The position numbers were made by a program, and so were the translations under genes. Below, in pieces: positions 8,608 to 17,656 of a stretch of 43,418 bases of DNA (positions within the stretch are counted from its first letter, which is position 1; each line of letters begins with the position of its first letter). The notes beneath the pieces were generated by a model. It did no database searches. It saw only the letters and a program-made list of their open reading frames with translations, and had not been told where the DNA came from. The stretch lies in NCBI GenBank assembly GCA_947380605.1, contig CANCRO010000013.1, positions 1 through 43,418 on the forward strand, read 5' to 3'. The stretch comes from Chitinophagaceae bacterium. Lineage in GTDB: Bacteria; Bacteroidota; Bacteroidia; Chitinophagales; Chitinophagaceae.

Positions 8608-9948
8608 CTATTCCTGCCAAGGAACTTTACCACCTTCTTTAATATGTTGAACCATTTCTTTTATTAGTTCTTGATATTTTTTTACTTCGATATCGGCTAG
8701 ATTATGCTGTTCAGATGGATCAGATTTAAGGTTGTATAATTCATAGGGTTGAAAAGGAGAGTTTTGTAAAATTTTCCAATCGCCCGAAATGAGTGCTTGA
8801 GTTGTTTGACCGCCCATTTTGATTCCCCCATCTCGCATTGTAAAAAACAAATTACGAGGTTTATTATTTACTGACTTAGCTGTTAACAGCGGCAGTAAAC
8901 TAACTCCATCAATAGTGGAATTATTTTTAATCCCAATAATATCTACAATAGTTGGAAAAATATCCATAGAAATTACGCGCTCATTAGTTGAAGTATTAGG
9001 TGCAACATGTTTGGGCCAAGAGATGCAGGCAGGAATCCTTATACCCCCTTCATACATTCCTGTTTTTGTACCCCGAAGATCACCATTATTGGAGCCATTT
9101 GAAATTAAGCCTCCATTATCACTCATAAAAACAATTAATGTATTTTCAAATTTTCCAGAATTTTTCAATGACTGGATTACTTTACCAATACCATCATCCA
9201 AATGTTCAATTAAAGCAACTAAGTTGGCTCTAGAATCGGAAATACCGTTTTCTCTTGCCTTTACTTTTGCTAACCATTCAGCAGGGGGCTGAACAGGCGA
9301 GTGAGGAGCATTGTATGCTAGGTATAAAAAAAATGGATTGGGAGTGTTTTTTTGAGCACTAATATAATCAACCGCCCATTGAGTAAATAAGTCTGTAGCA
9401 TGCCCAACAGGATCAATAACTTTTTTATTTTCACGCATAAAATTATTACCATTCCTAAGATGTGTATAATAATCGTTCATCATGTCATCTAAGAATCCAT
9501 GGAAATAGTCGAAACCCTTATCATTTGGTAAATTAGGAGACTTGAGTCCCAAATTCCATTTGCCAATAATGGCGGTATTATAATTAGCCCCTTTAAGATA
9601 TTGAGGAATAAATAAAACTCCTTTTTTCAAAAAAGCAAAATTATCGGAAGGGGTAGAACGAACTAATCCAGGAACACCAATTTGTTCAGGATAACGACCA
9701 CTTAATAGAGAGGCACGGGTAGGAGAGCAGACGGGTGCGTTAGAATAAAAATGATCAAATCGCATCCCCGAAGAACAGATTGCATCAATATTAGGTGTTT
9801 GAAGATATTTTGTTCCATAGTATGAAACATCATGATAGCCCAAATCGTCCACTAAAATAACTAAAATGTTCGGCTTAGAACTATTCTTTACTTGTCCGAC
9901 CATTGTAAGGGAAAAAAGTAGGAATATAGTAGGAAGTGTAAATTTCAT
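8608..9948 (-). CDS. Exported S1-family sulfatase
   Basis: Hydrolyses a sulfate ester, probably on a sugar, outside the cytoplasm. A signal peptide covers about residues 1-20. The metal-binding pair D34-D35 lies in ILVDDLGYHD. The active-site signature C74-S-P-T-R78 gives the Cys that an anaerobic- or FGE-type system converts to formylglycine. At 446 residues it is a standard-length arylsulfatase-like protein. Lying between amino-sugar genes, it may remove sulfate from GlcNAc- or GalNAc-containing glycans, but the subfamily cannot be assigned by eye. No formylglycine-generating enzyme is in the window, so maturation must be encoded elsewhere. It is monocistronic and divergent from the second acyltransferase. 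Confidence 0.9.
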   Translation of the reverse strand: MKFTLPTIFLLFSLTMVGQVKNSSKPNILVILVDDLGYHDVSYYGTKYLQTPNIDAICSSGMRFDHFYSNAPVCSPTRASLLSGRYPEQIGVPGLVRSTPSDNFAFLKKGVLFIPQYLKGANYNTAIIGKWNLGLKSPNLPNDKGFDYFHGFLDDMMNDYYTHLRNGNNFMRENKKVIDPVGHATDLFTQWAVDYISAQKNTPNPFFLYLAYNAPHSPVQPPAEWLAKVKARENGISDSRANLVALIEHLDDGIGKVIQSLKNSGKFENTLIVFMSDNGGLISNGSNNGDLRGTKTGMYEGGIRIPACISWPKHVAPNTSTNERVISMDIFPTIVDIIGIKNNSTIDGVSLLPLLTAKSVNNKPRNLFFTMRDGGIKMGGQTTQALISGDWKILQNSPFQPYELYNLKSDPSEQHNLADIEVKKYQELIKEMVQHIKEGGKVPWQE

Positions 9949-10261
9949 ATTATTTAAATTATGTATAAAAACTATTAAAATTGATTGTAACCAAAGAATA
10001 AGTATTACAATAAAATGAAGAGTTTACAAAAAATCTTTATAGCATTGAAAAAATAAAATCAATTACAATTGATAAATTGTTCATTTCAAAGTTAATCAAT
10101 GAATTAAATATAGTTTTAGAAATATAAAAAATGATTGAAATACCTTACTTTTAATAATAGTAATTTTTGATTAACCTAGGCGCTTTTTATAACAAAATAA
10201 GAAAGACTATACTATAATGTTAACCGTTAATAGTCTATAAAAAATATTAATACCCACAAAA
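9949..10261. other. Divergent intergenic region before the second acyltransferase
   Basis: 313 AT-rich bases between the sulfatase (leftward) and the HGSNAT-like gene (rightward). No exact TAnnTTTG element was found on either strand. The most structured part is a 7+7 bp inverted repeat, AGACTAT (10204-10210) and ATAGTCT (10230-10236), which encloses the small near-palindrome TTAACCGTTAA (10220-10230). It lies 25 bp before the start codon and could be an operator. No gene was recognised. Confidence 0.4.
10204..10236. promoter_or_regulatory. Candidate operator (inverted repeat)
   Basis: AGACTAT and ATAGTCT are exact reverse complements with 19 bp between them, 25 bp upstream of the second acyltransferase gene. 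A nested TTAAC-C-GTTAA lies off-centre within the spacer. The position suits a repressor site controlling the acyltransferase-nagA pair, but no regulator gene is in the window. Confidence 0.3.
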
Positions 10262-11458
10262 ATGGACAATCTAACCAACGCTTCAACCCCTTACAGAGTA
10301 GCATCAGTGGATGTTTACCGTGGTTTTGTGATGTTGCTAATGATGGCTGAAATACTTTCTTTCTCCTCAGTATCAGAAGCCTTACCTGGAAATACATTTT
10401 GGAGTTTTATGGATACCCAACAAAGTCATGTTGAATGGACTTGGCTTGTATTACACGATATGATTCAGCCTTCGTTTACTTTTTTAGTAGGAGTAGTATT
10501 ACCTTATTCTCTTGAGAGTAGAAAAAATAAAGGAGCAAGTTTCGGAAGCTTGATGAGACATACCATTACTCGTTCATTCATTCTTATATTTTTAGGGATA
10601 TTTTTAAGATCGATGTATGCAAGCCAAACCAATTTTACATTTGAAGACACTTTAACGCAAATAGGTTTAGGCTATACATTTTTAGTATTGATAGGATTTG
10701 GTTCTCAGCGAATACAAATCATTTCGTTGATAGTGATTTTAGTAGGTTATTGGCTTGCTTTTGCATTGTACCCACTTCCTGGAGCAGACTTTGATTATGC
10801 TGCCGCTGGAGTAACAGCAGATTGGGAGCATAACCTAACAGGATTTGCTGCTCACTGGAATAAAAACACCAATCTTGCATGGGAATTTGATAAATGGTTT
10901 TTAAACTTATTTCCGAGAAAAGCACCCTTTACAAATAACGGTGGAGGATATTCAACGCTTAGCTTTATTCCTACCTTAGGTACCATGATATTAGGTTTGC
11001 TTGCTGGCAACGCATTACATTCCTCTACATCTCCTAAAGAAAAAATTAATTTCTTTATCAAAATGGGTATTGCACTTTTAGTAGTGGGTGCTGTTCTACA
11101 TTTTACAGGAATTAATCCGATAATCAAACGTATTTGGACTCCAGCCTGGACTATATTTAGCGGAGGTATCTGCTTTTTACTACTGGCATTTTTTTATAGT
11201 ATTGTGGATGTAGCCGATAAAAAGAAATGGTCCTACTTTTTAATGGTGATAGGTGCTAACTCAATAGCAGCTTATGTAATGGCGGACGCAGGCTTTAGAT
11301 CTTTAATCCGAAAATCTTTATTCATTCACTTGGGTAAAAATTTTGATAAAATATTAGGTGATGCATATGCAACATTAATTAGCGGAGGAATAACACTATT
11401 TATACTTTGGCTTATTTTAAATTGGATGTATAAGAAAAAAATATTCATTAAAATTTAA
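10262..11458 (+). CDS. HGSNAT/YeiB-like membrane acyltransferase (DUF5009/COG4299), second copy
   Basis: A 398-residue polytopic inner-membrane protein from the same family as the gene at 2835-3932, but clearly divergent from it. The signature reads SVDVYRGFVMLLMM (15-28). The likely catalytic His56 is in QQSHVEWTWLVLHD, followed by MIQPSFTFLVGVVLPYS. The C-terminus MYKKKIFIKI matches that of the first copy. Compared with the first copy, the HD at 65-66 replaces YD, so the two may take different acceptors. It should use cytosolic acetyl-CoA (or another acyl-CoA) to modify a periplasmic sugar. nagA follows after 67 bp on the same strand, linking it to glucosamine metabolism. The acceptor is inferred. 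Confidence 0.8.
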   Translation: MDNLTNASTPYRVASVDVYRGFVMLLMMAEILSFSSVSEALPGNTFWSFMDTQQSHVEWTWLVLHDMIQPSFTFLVGVVLPYSLESRKNKGASFGSLMRHTITRSFILIFLGIFLRSMYASQTNFTFEDTLTQIGLGYTFLVLIGFGSQRIQIISLIVILVGYWLAFALYPLPGADFDYAAAGVTADWEHNLTGFAAHWNKNTNLAWEFDKWFLNLFPRKAPFTNNGGGYSTLSFIPTLGTMILGLLAGNALHSSTSPKEKINFFIKMGIALLVVGAVLHFTGINPIIKRIWTPAWTIFSGGICFLLLAFFYSIVDVADKKKWSYFLMVIGANSIAAYVMADAGFRSLIRKSLFIHLGKNFDKILGDAYATLISGGITLFILWLILNWMYKKKIFIKI

Positions 11459-11525
11459 GTTGAATAGCAAATTGCTTTTATAAATTATTTTTTCTGATAA
11501 TTTTTTAAAAGAAATATACAAAGGC

Positions 11526-12719
11526 ATGGATGAAAAGCAACTGATAAAAATATTCAACGGAAAAATAATAACCCCCGAGAAAATCATTGACGGAGGAACC
11601 ATCTTAATTCAGTCGAATAGAATTGAGGCAATTAGCAATGGAGACATTGAAGTTGCCAATTGTATTGAAATAGATGCAAAGGGAAAATTTATTTCACCTG
11701 GATTCATTGATATACATATTCACGGTGGTGGAGGTTATGATTTTATGGATGGTAATGAAGAGGCGTTTTTAAAAATTGCAGCAACACATGCAAAATTTGG
11801 CACTACCGCTATGTTACCTACTACACTAACTAGCACAAAAAAAGCAATGCTTCAAATATTAGGCGTTTATGAAACTGCCAATCGAAATAATGTAAAAGGT
11901 GCGCAATTTCTTGGCATGCATTTAGAAGGACCCTATATCGCCATGAGTCAAAAGGGAGCTCAAGACCCTAGATATATTAGAGATCCTTTACCAGAAGAGT
12001 ATGAAGAAATATTATCAAAATTTTCCTGCATTAAACGATGGAGTGCTGCACCTGAATTAAAAGGTGCTATTGAATTCGGGAAATATATAAAATCTAAAGG
12101 AGTACTTCCTGCAGTCGCACATACAGATGCCATTTATGAGGAGGTGGTAAAAGCTTTTGATAATGGCTATACACTAGCCACACATTTATATTCAGCCATG
12201 TCAACTGTTACCAGAAGGAATTCTTTCCGATTTGCAGGCGTGGTAGAAAGTGCCTATATCATTGATGAAATGGATGTAGAAATAATTGCAGATGGAGTTC
12301 ATCTTCCAGCTCCCTTACTAAAATTAGTTTATAAAATAAAAGGTGCTGATCGAACTGCTTTGATTACAGATGCCATTAGACCCGCAGGAACTAATGTAAG
12401 TGAAAGTATCTTAGGAAGTAAAGAGGATGGTTTAAAAGTAATCATTGAAGATGGAGTAGCCAAGCTACCAGATCGGAGTTCTTTTGCTGGAAGCGTTGCT
12501 ACTGCTGATCGATTAGTTAGAACGATGATTACATTAGCTGAAATCCCTTTAGAGGATGCTGTAAAAATGATATCTGCTACACCAGCAAGAATTTTGGGCG
12601 TTCAAGATAAAAAAGGAACCCTTGCTGTTGGTAAGGATGCTGATATATTAATTTTTGATAAAAACATCCAAATTTCGATGACCATGATAAACGGAAATAT
12701 TGTTTATCAAAAACAGTAA
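11526..12719 (+). CDS. nagA: N-acetylglucosamine-6-phosphate deacetylase
   Basis: Removes the acetyl group from GlcNAc-6-phosphate to give glucosamine-6-phosphate, the substrate of NagB. It is an amidohydrolase TIM barrel of 397 residues, the normal length. Metal and active-site residues can be placed: HIH at 64-66, E134 in HLEGPYI, H199 in AHTDA, H220 in THLYSAMS, and catalytic D282 in ITDAIRPAG. A flanking small beta-domain is formed by the N- and C-terminal strands. It is cytoplasmic and probably co-transcribed with the upstream acyltransferase. nagB is about 9 kb away on the other strand, so the two enzymes of one pathway are in separate transcripts. No GlcNAc kinase gene is present in the window. 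Confidence 0.95.
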   Translation: MDEKQLIKIFNGKIITPEKIIDGGTILIQSNRIEAISNGDIEVANCIEIDAKGKFISPGFIDIHIHGGGGYDFMDGNEEAFLKIAATHAKFGTTAMLPTTLTSTKKAMLQILGVYETANRNNVKGAQFLGMHLEGPYIAMSQKGAQDPRYIRDPLPEEYEEILSKFSCIKRWSAAPELKGAIEFGKYIKSKGVLPAVAHTDAIYEEVVKAFDNGYTLATHLYSAMSTVTRRNSFRFAGVVESAYIIDEMDVEIIADGVHLPAPLLKLVYKIKGADRTALITDAIRPAGTNVSESILGSKEDGLKVIIEDGVAKLPDRSSFAGSVATADRLVRTMITLAEIPLEDAVKMISATPARILGVQDKKGTLAVGKDADILIFDKNIQISMTMINGNIVYQKQ

Positions 12720-12911
12720 TCATGTTATCACAAAAAATCTTTTGAAATTTTCATAATTGTTTTTAGCCTTTCTTTCAATCCGTTCCTTAATATACAATCA
12801 ATGACCAAGATCTTCAAATTGTAAATACAAGTTCTAGATACTCTATAGTAAAATAATATGAATATAAGGAATTTTAAATCAATTTAACTACTCCTTACAT
12901 TTTTAAAAACA

Positions 12912-13337
12912 TTACTTATAAACTACCGTAAAACTCTGAGATGCACTATTAGAAGGTGTTGCCACTGACGACATCTTAACAGTTGCAGTGCACCAATGTT
13001 GCTGAGGAAGATTGATAAACTGCAAGTTATTGGCAGCGGATGTACTGGTAACCGCTGCGCTTTGTGAAATGTTTGCACTAGAAGTTTGATCCACTAAAGT
13101 TGTTTCAATGGTAATACCTTTTGAAGAAGGCATTATTGAAGTAAGCGTAGCAGTAACTGCATATCCATTAGTCAATGAAACACTGTTATTAGTAGCATTA
13201 ATGGTAAATGCAATAGGCGTCTCCGATGGAGTCGGTGTCGGCGAAGGGGTAGGAGTAGAACCTCCACCATCCGAAGACTTAGAACAAGAAATAAAAGTAC
13301 CGACGATAATTATAAGGAATGCGATTATTTTTTTCAT
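12912..13337 (-). CDS. Small lipoprotein with PT-rich linker
   Basis: A 141-residue protein with a lipoprotein signal (lipobox TFISC, Cys18). An SS-DGGG stretch and a Pro-Thr repeat linker (about 28-41, PTPSPTPTPSETP) come next, then one beta-rich domain rich in Ser/Thr, about 100 residues, probably an Ig-like or fibronectin-like fold. The gene starts 8 bp after the stop of the large T9SS protein and is the third gene of that operon. Function is unknown. It is likely to sit on the membrane surface with the linker extending the domain, and may bind the large secreted protein or a polymer. Confidence 0.7.
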   Translation of the reverse strand: MKKIIAFLIIIVGTFISCSKSSDGGGSTPTPSPTPTPSETPIAFTINATNNSVSLTNGYAVTATLTSIMPSSKGITIETTLVDQTSSANISQSAAVTSTSAANNLQFINLPQQHWCTATVKMSSVATPSNSASQSFTVVYK

Positions 13338-13345
13338 ACAATAAA

Positions 13346-16300
13346 TTATTTACTTATTATAACCCCCTCTGTTTGATTATAATTATTTCCTGTAATTCGT
13401 ATAAAATAATTACCGGAAGGAATATTATCAATCGGAATGGTTGTCAACCTATCTTTTGTTTTTAACGATTTAATAGTTCGTCCATCATTCGTTACTAAAC
13501 GAATATCAATCGTTGTATTTGGTGACTCTCTAAATTTAACTAGTAAAACTGGAGAAGCTGGATTAGGAAATACACTGGCCAAATTATTAACAGTAGTTGT
13601 TGCTGGATTATTGAGGGCGGTGACTACTAGATTAAAGCTATCACTAATGGTATTGCAACCTTCAGCATTAGTAATTTGAATTTTATAAGATCCAATAGCA
13701 GTAGGTTTATAGCTAACCGTCGTTGCACCAAATAAAGAAACATTATTTAGAAACCATTGGAAAGATGTAGCGCTAGCATTGGTCGACAAATTTGATCCAT
13801 TCCAGCTAATAACAGGTTTTGCTAAAGAAGATTTTAGGGTGACTACAGTTGGAAGAGAACCAGTTTTACATCCTACTGAATTGGAAACTGAATCCGTATA
13901 AGAACCTGCATCTAAAGCGGTAAATGTAGCATTCGTTGCTCCTACAATTAATACATTATCCTTATACCATTGATTTCCTGTAGTTGCATTAGTACTTAAT
14001 AAAACAGAACCTCCCAAACAAAATGTTGTAGCTGACGCAGCAGTGATGATTGGTACAGAAGGCACTGCAGGCTGTGGCGTAACTGTTAATACCGTTGCTG
14101 TACTTGCACATCCAGTAATATTTTTAGCAGTTACACTATAAGTCCCAGCAACAACCCCGGTAAATATTCCCGTAGTATTAGTATATGTAGAACCGTCAAT
14201 ACTAAATGTTAGACTGGTGATTGATGAACTTACCTTAATTGTTCCAGTATTAATAACACAGCTAGGTTGTGCCGTAACACTTGCCGTTGGAGCAGTTGGG
14301 ATTGGAGGCTGTGGTAAAACTGTTACACTAACGGCAGGACTAACAATATTACTTAAACTTTTAGAAGTCACACTATAAGTTCCAGCTGCAACTCCGGTAA
14401 ATACACCCGTAGTGTTTGAGTAAGTTAATCCGTCTATACTAAAGGTCAAATTTGTTGTAGGTGAACTAACCGTAATGGTACCTGTTGCTAAGGTACAAGT
14501 AGGTTGTGCAGTAACACTTGCCGCTAATGGCTGAATGTATACAAATCCATTTATACTTGCAGTACCTACACCTGTTGTAACACTTACGCTTCCGCTAGTA
14601 CCGTTTCCAACGACTGCTGAAATAGACGTACTACTTAATATAGTAAAAGAACTTGCAGCGGTTCCTCCAAAACTAACTGCTGTGGTACCGGTAAAATTTG
14701 TTCCAGTAATGGTTACTGTTTCTCCACTTCTTGAACTGGTTGGAGAAATAGCAGTAAGGGTAGGAGTATTAGCAGCAATAAGCGTAAAACCTGTTTTAGT
14801 AGCCGTACCTAAAGGAGTGGTAACACTAACGGTACCACTAGTTCCTGATCCAACCACTGCTGTAATGGTGGTACTATTTACCACCGTAAAAGATAAAGCA
14901 GCTGTGCCTCCGAAACTAACTGCAGTAGCACCAGTAAGATTAGTACCAGTGATCGTTACTGTTGCACCAGAAGCTGCAGAGGTAGGAGTAAAAGAAGTGA
15001 TTGTAGGGGTAGATTCAGAGAATCCCATAGAAGAATAAAGACCTCTTCCAAAAGTGGCAGCGATTACCATTTTATCTGAAGTTCTCATTTGCAACATATC
15101 TGTTCTTACATTCGAAAATCCAGTATTTCTAGCCGTCCAGGTAGGAGTTGTATTATTGAAATTAGTAGTTCCATAAACACCTAATTCTGTCGCCAAAATT
15201 ACTTCAGTAGATACATGATTAGGATTAAACAGAGCCCATCTAACAGGCATATCTGGAAAATCACCCATCTTGCTAACCCAGGTTGTACCTCCATTAGAAC
15301 TATAATAAATTTTACTAGCTAATCCATAGTTAAAGAAGGTTACCAGCAATTCGTTTTCAGTACTTCCAAATTCAATACATGAAATAGAACCTGTAGGTAG
15401 TGTACCAGTAATATCAGTTTCTGTTGGAGAGCTACCATTCGCATTCGTTAATTTAATAAGCTTTCCTGAGGCAGTTCCAATAAATAAAGTAGTGGAGGAG
15501 GTTGTATAAGGTGAAACTTTGAATGCAGTTACTTCTGAAGTCAAATTAGTTACATTTAAACTATCCAACAATATATTTGGAGCACTCGTAATATTTTTTA
15601 CTCGATAAATACTTCCTCCGGTAGTAGGGTCACTTGATTTATAAGTATACAACACATGTCGATTATTATCATAACATGCGGGGTTAATAAAACTGCCTGT
15701 ATTATCACTCGTAATCAAATCCATCATAGTAGTATCACCGTTCCCATCAGGATAGTACAAGAAAAAATTATTATTTACATAACTTACTACTTGATAATTA
15801 GGGTTTACTTGATCAATAAAACAATAACCTCCATCACCACCATATACTTGAAGAGTAGAATTTGAACTTGCTGAATTAAATTGTTGAGTACCATTATCCT
15901 GAGCACCTGCTAAATGATAATTATTACCAGCAGTAGGATGGATGGCAGCTGAATAAAACTGTGTTACATTATAATTTTTGTTACGAGAAACAATATTTTT
16001 ACTCGTAGCTGATGAAGCAATATTGGAAGAATAAAAAACTCCACCATCGTTTCCAAAAATAACTGTAGTTGAAGAACCTGGTTTAAAACAAATGGCATGT
16101 TGATCAGCATGCACAACCGAACAATTAAGTCCAGTCCAATCCCACCATTTACCAATTTGGCTCCAATTAGCCCCTGCATCTACAGAACTAAATAAATCAA
16201 TCCCTCCAATAAGTAGGTTTTGAGGATTAGCAGGATCTACAGCAATCGCTTGGTCATACCAAGATTGACCACGAGTAAAATCATCTGCAGTAATTCCATT

Positions 16301-17647
16301 ATCGTTATCTACTGGAAGCGTCATGCTTGTCCAAGTAACACCGTTATCAACAGATTTACGAAGAACAATGATGGGTGTTCCACTGCCATTTGCAGTATTA
16401 TTCGCCATAAAACTGTAAATATAATTTGCATCAGAAGGAGCACAAGCTATGGTAACCCTGCCACTAGTTGCATTGGTAAGGGTATTAGAAAGAGTCCAGG
16501 TAGTTCCATTATCAGAATAATATACACGTCCTCCACCTTGGTCAGTTCCACTGTAATTATTTGATTTAGTTCCTACCCATATTCTGTTAGAAGCACTCAC
16601 ACTAATGGAAGCGGGAACATAATTAGCATTATTTGCAGCTGCTGGCATTACTTGCGTCCAGGTAGCCCCAAAATCTGTAGAACGAAATAGGCCCTGGCCA
16701 AATTCATCGAACCAATTATCATAATAGTATCCAATATCAACAGAAGCGTATATTACACCAATATTGCTACCTGAAATACTTTCTCTACGAACGACTAAAT
16801 CATTCATATACCGCATTTTAACAGTAGAAGAAATTTGATTCCAAGTACTACCTCCATCGGTTGTTTTCCAAATTCCTGCACCAATAGATGCTCCTACACC
16901 AAAACCTTCTCCTGTCGCTACATAGGCAATATTAGCATTAGTAGGGTCAAAGGCTATTTTTGTTACAGAAAGTGTTGACCAAAAATCATTGACTTTTACC
17001 CAACCTGAATTCGCATCCGTAATATTGGTATTGTACCAAAGACCACCGCTCGCACCACCTGCCCAAACTTTATTAGCGGTTGTCGGATCCCAGGCTAATG
17101 CTCTTGTACGACCGCCTACATTAGTAGGCCCTAACTCAGTCCAATTAGTAGCCGCACTAGAATTATCACCAGGTAAAGTAGTCGCTTTGGCACCAACATG
17201 ATTATTTTTTTGAATGATCCTAGGCAATATTTCTGGCGTAGGCCTTTTTAAACTAGGATTCATTGTTCTCAAAAAGTCTTGCTGAAAAGCTAGGTCAGGA
17301 CGATCTGGTCTATGTTCTTGTTCCTCTTCGCTTTCATTTTTTGCTGCTCGGTTTTGTTCAACTTCAGCTTCCTGCAGTTCATTTACACGATTATTGAAAG
17401 GATGTTGATGCAAATACAATTCATATTTTTCTCGCTCAGATAGTATCCGATATTTTTTATTAATCTTCTTGACAGACTTGGTTGGATAGGTAGATGCAAC
17501 ATTAGCAGCGCTACTATTTTTAATTAATTTATCTCCTATTAAATCAGTCGCTGAATTAAATAAGGTAGATCGGTAAGCATATATGCCACCTAATAATAAA
17601 CAGGCAATTACTATACAGCTAAATAGGACTCTTCTTTGATTTGTCAT
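13346..17647 (-). CDS. T9SS-secreted BNR/sortilin-like protein with IPT, SprB-like and Ig-like repeats
   Basis: A 1433-residue surface or secreted protein. A hydrophobic segment at residues 8-25 serves as the signal. Residues about 150-870 form a beta-propeller region with several Asp-box (BNR) motifs such as TTDGGSTWNQI, STDFGATWTQV and SSNGGTTWVSK, as in VPS10/sortilin-like and xyloglucanase-type propellers. Two IPT/TIG domains follow (about 878-1036), then two SprB-like 79-residue repeats (about 1038-1196) and two Ig-like domains. The C-terminus is a type A T9SS sorting domain (about 1355-1433) beginning VFPNPASP. It should cross the outer membrane by T9SS and stay on the surface or be released. 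No glycosidase catalytic residues can be assigned with confidence, so enzymatic activity is open; adhesion or polymer binding is equally possible. Confidence 0.9.
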   Translation of the reverse strand: MTNQRRVLFSCIVIACLLLGGIYAYRSTLFNSATDLIGDKLIKNSSAANVASTYPTKSVKKINKKYRILSEREKYELYLHQHPFNNRVNELQEAEVEQNRAAKNESEEEQEHRPDRPDLAFQQDFLRTMNPSLKRPTPEILPRIIQKNNHVGAKATTLPGDNSSAATNWTELGPTNVGGRTRALAWDPTTANKVWAGGASGGLWYNTNITDANSGWVKVNDFWSTLSVTKIAFDPTNANIAYVATGEGFGVGASIGAGIWKTTDGGSTWNQISSTVKMRYMNDLVVRRESISGSNIGVIYASVDIGYYYDNWFDEFGQGLFRSTDFGATWTQVMPAAANNANYVPASISVSASNRIWVGTKSNNYSGTDQGGGRVYYSDNGTTWTLSNTLTNATSGRVTIACAPSDANYIYSFMANNTANGSGTPIIVLRKSVDNGVTWTSMTLPVDNDNGITADDFTRGQSWYDQAIAVDPANPQNLLIGGIDLFSSVDAGANWSQIGKWWDWTGLNCSVVHADQHAICFKPGSSTTVIFGNDGGVFYSSNIASSATSKNIVSRNKNYNVTQFYSAAIHPTAGNNYHLAGAQDNGTQQFNSASSNSTLQVYGGDGGYCFIDQVNPNYQVVSYVNNNFFLYYPDGNGDTTMMDLITSDNTGSFINPACYDNNRHVLYTYKSSDPTTGGSIYRVKNITSAPNILLDSLNVTNLTSEVTAFKVSPYTTSSTTLFIGTASGKLIKLTNANGSSPTETDITGTLPTGSISCIEFGSTENELLVTFFNYGLASKIYYSSNGGTTWVSKMGDFPDMPVRWALFNPNHVSTEVILATELGVYGTTNFNNTTPTWTARNTGFSNVRTDMLQMRTSDKMVIAATFGRGLYSSMGFSESTPTITSFTPTSAASGATVTITGTNLTGATAVSFGGTAALSFTVVNSTTITAVVGSGTSGTVSVTTPLGTATKTGFTLIAANTPTLTAISPTSSRSGETVTITGTNFTGTTAVSFGGTAASSFTILSSTSISAVVGNGTSGSVSVTTGVGTASINGFVYIQPLAASVTAQPTCTLATGTITVSSPTTNLTFSIDGLTYSNTTGVFTGVAAGTYSVTSKSLSNIVSPAVSVTVLPQPPIPTAPTASVTAQPSCVINTGTIKVSSSITSLTFSIDGSTYTNTTGIFTGVVAGTYSVTAKNITGCASTATVLTVTPQPAVPSVPIITAASATTFCLGGSVLLSTNATTGNQWYKDNVLIVGATNATFTALDAGSYTDSVSNSVGCKTGSLPTVVTLKSSLAKPVISWNGSNLSTNASATSFQWFLNNVSLFGATTVSYKPTAIGSYKIQITNAEGCNTISDSFNLVVTALNNPATTTVNNLASVFPNPASPVLLVKFRESPNTTIDIRLVTNDGRTIKSLKTKDRLTTIPIDNIPSGNYFIRITGNNYNQTEGVIISK
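14060..14530 (-). repeat. Two tandem SprB-like repeats (79 codons each)
   Basis: Two 237 bp units encode modules of the form ASVTAQP-C-GTI-V-SS, LTFSIDG-TY-NTTG-FTGV and AGTYSV. This is the pattern of the repeats in the Flavobacterium adhesin SprB. The spacing comes from matching GTAACACTTGCCG copies starting at 14274 and 14511. Confidence 0.7.
14531..15016 (-). repeat. Two tandem IPT/TIG-encoding repeats (81 codons each)
   Basis: Within the T9SS gene two adjacent units of 243 bp encode near-identical IPT domains. Both contain VTITGTN, then AVSFGGTAA, then AVVG-GTSG-VSVTT. The repeat spacing was measured from matching CCAGT(A/G)AT positions at 14703 and 14946. Such duplicated modules are prone to recombination and copy-number change. 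Confidence 0.75.
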
Positions 17648-17656
17648 TACTAGTGG

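Noticed and set aside
8819-9292. A 157-codon plus-strand frame inside the sulfatase gene
   Set aside because: It is antisense to a gene with complete sulfatase motifs and shows no family resemblance.
14535-15038. A 167-codon open frame on the plus strand inside the T9SS gene
   Set aside because: It mirrors the IPT repeats of the real minus-strand gene; its repeated hydrophobic Val/Pro pattern is a by-product of the repeat DNA.
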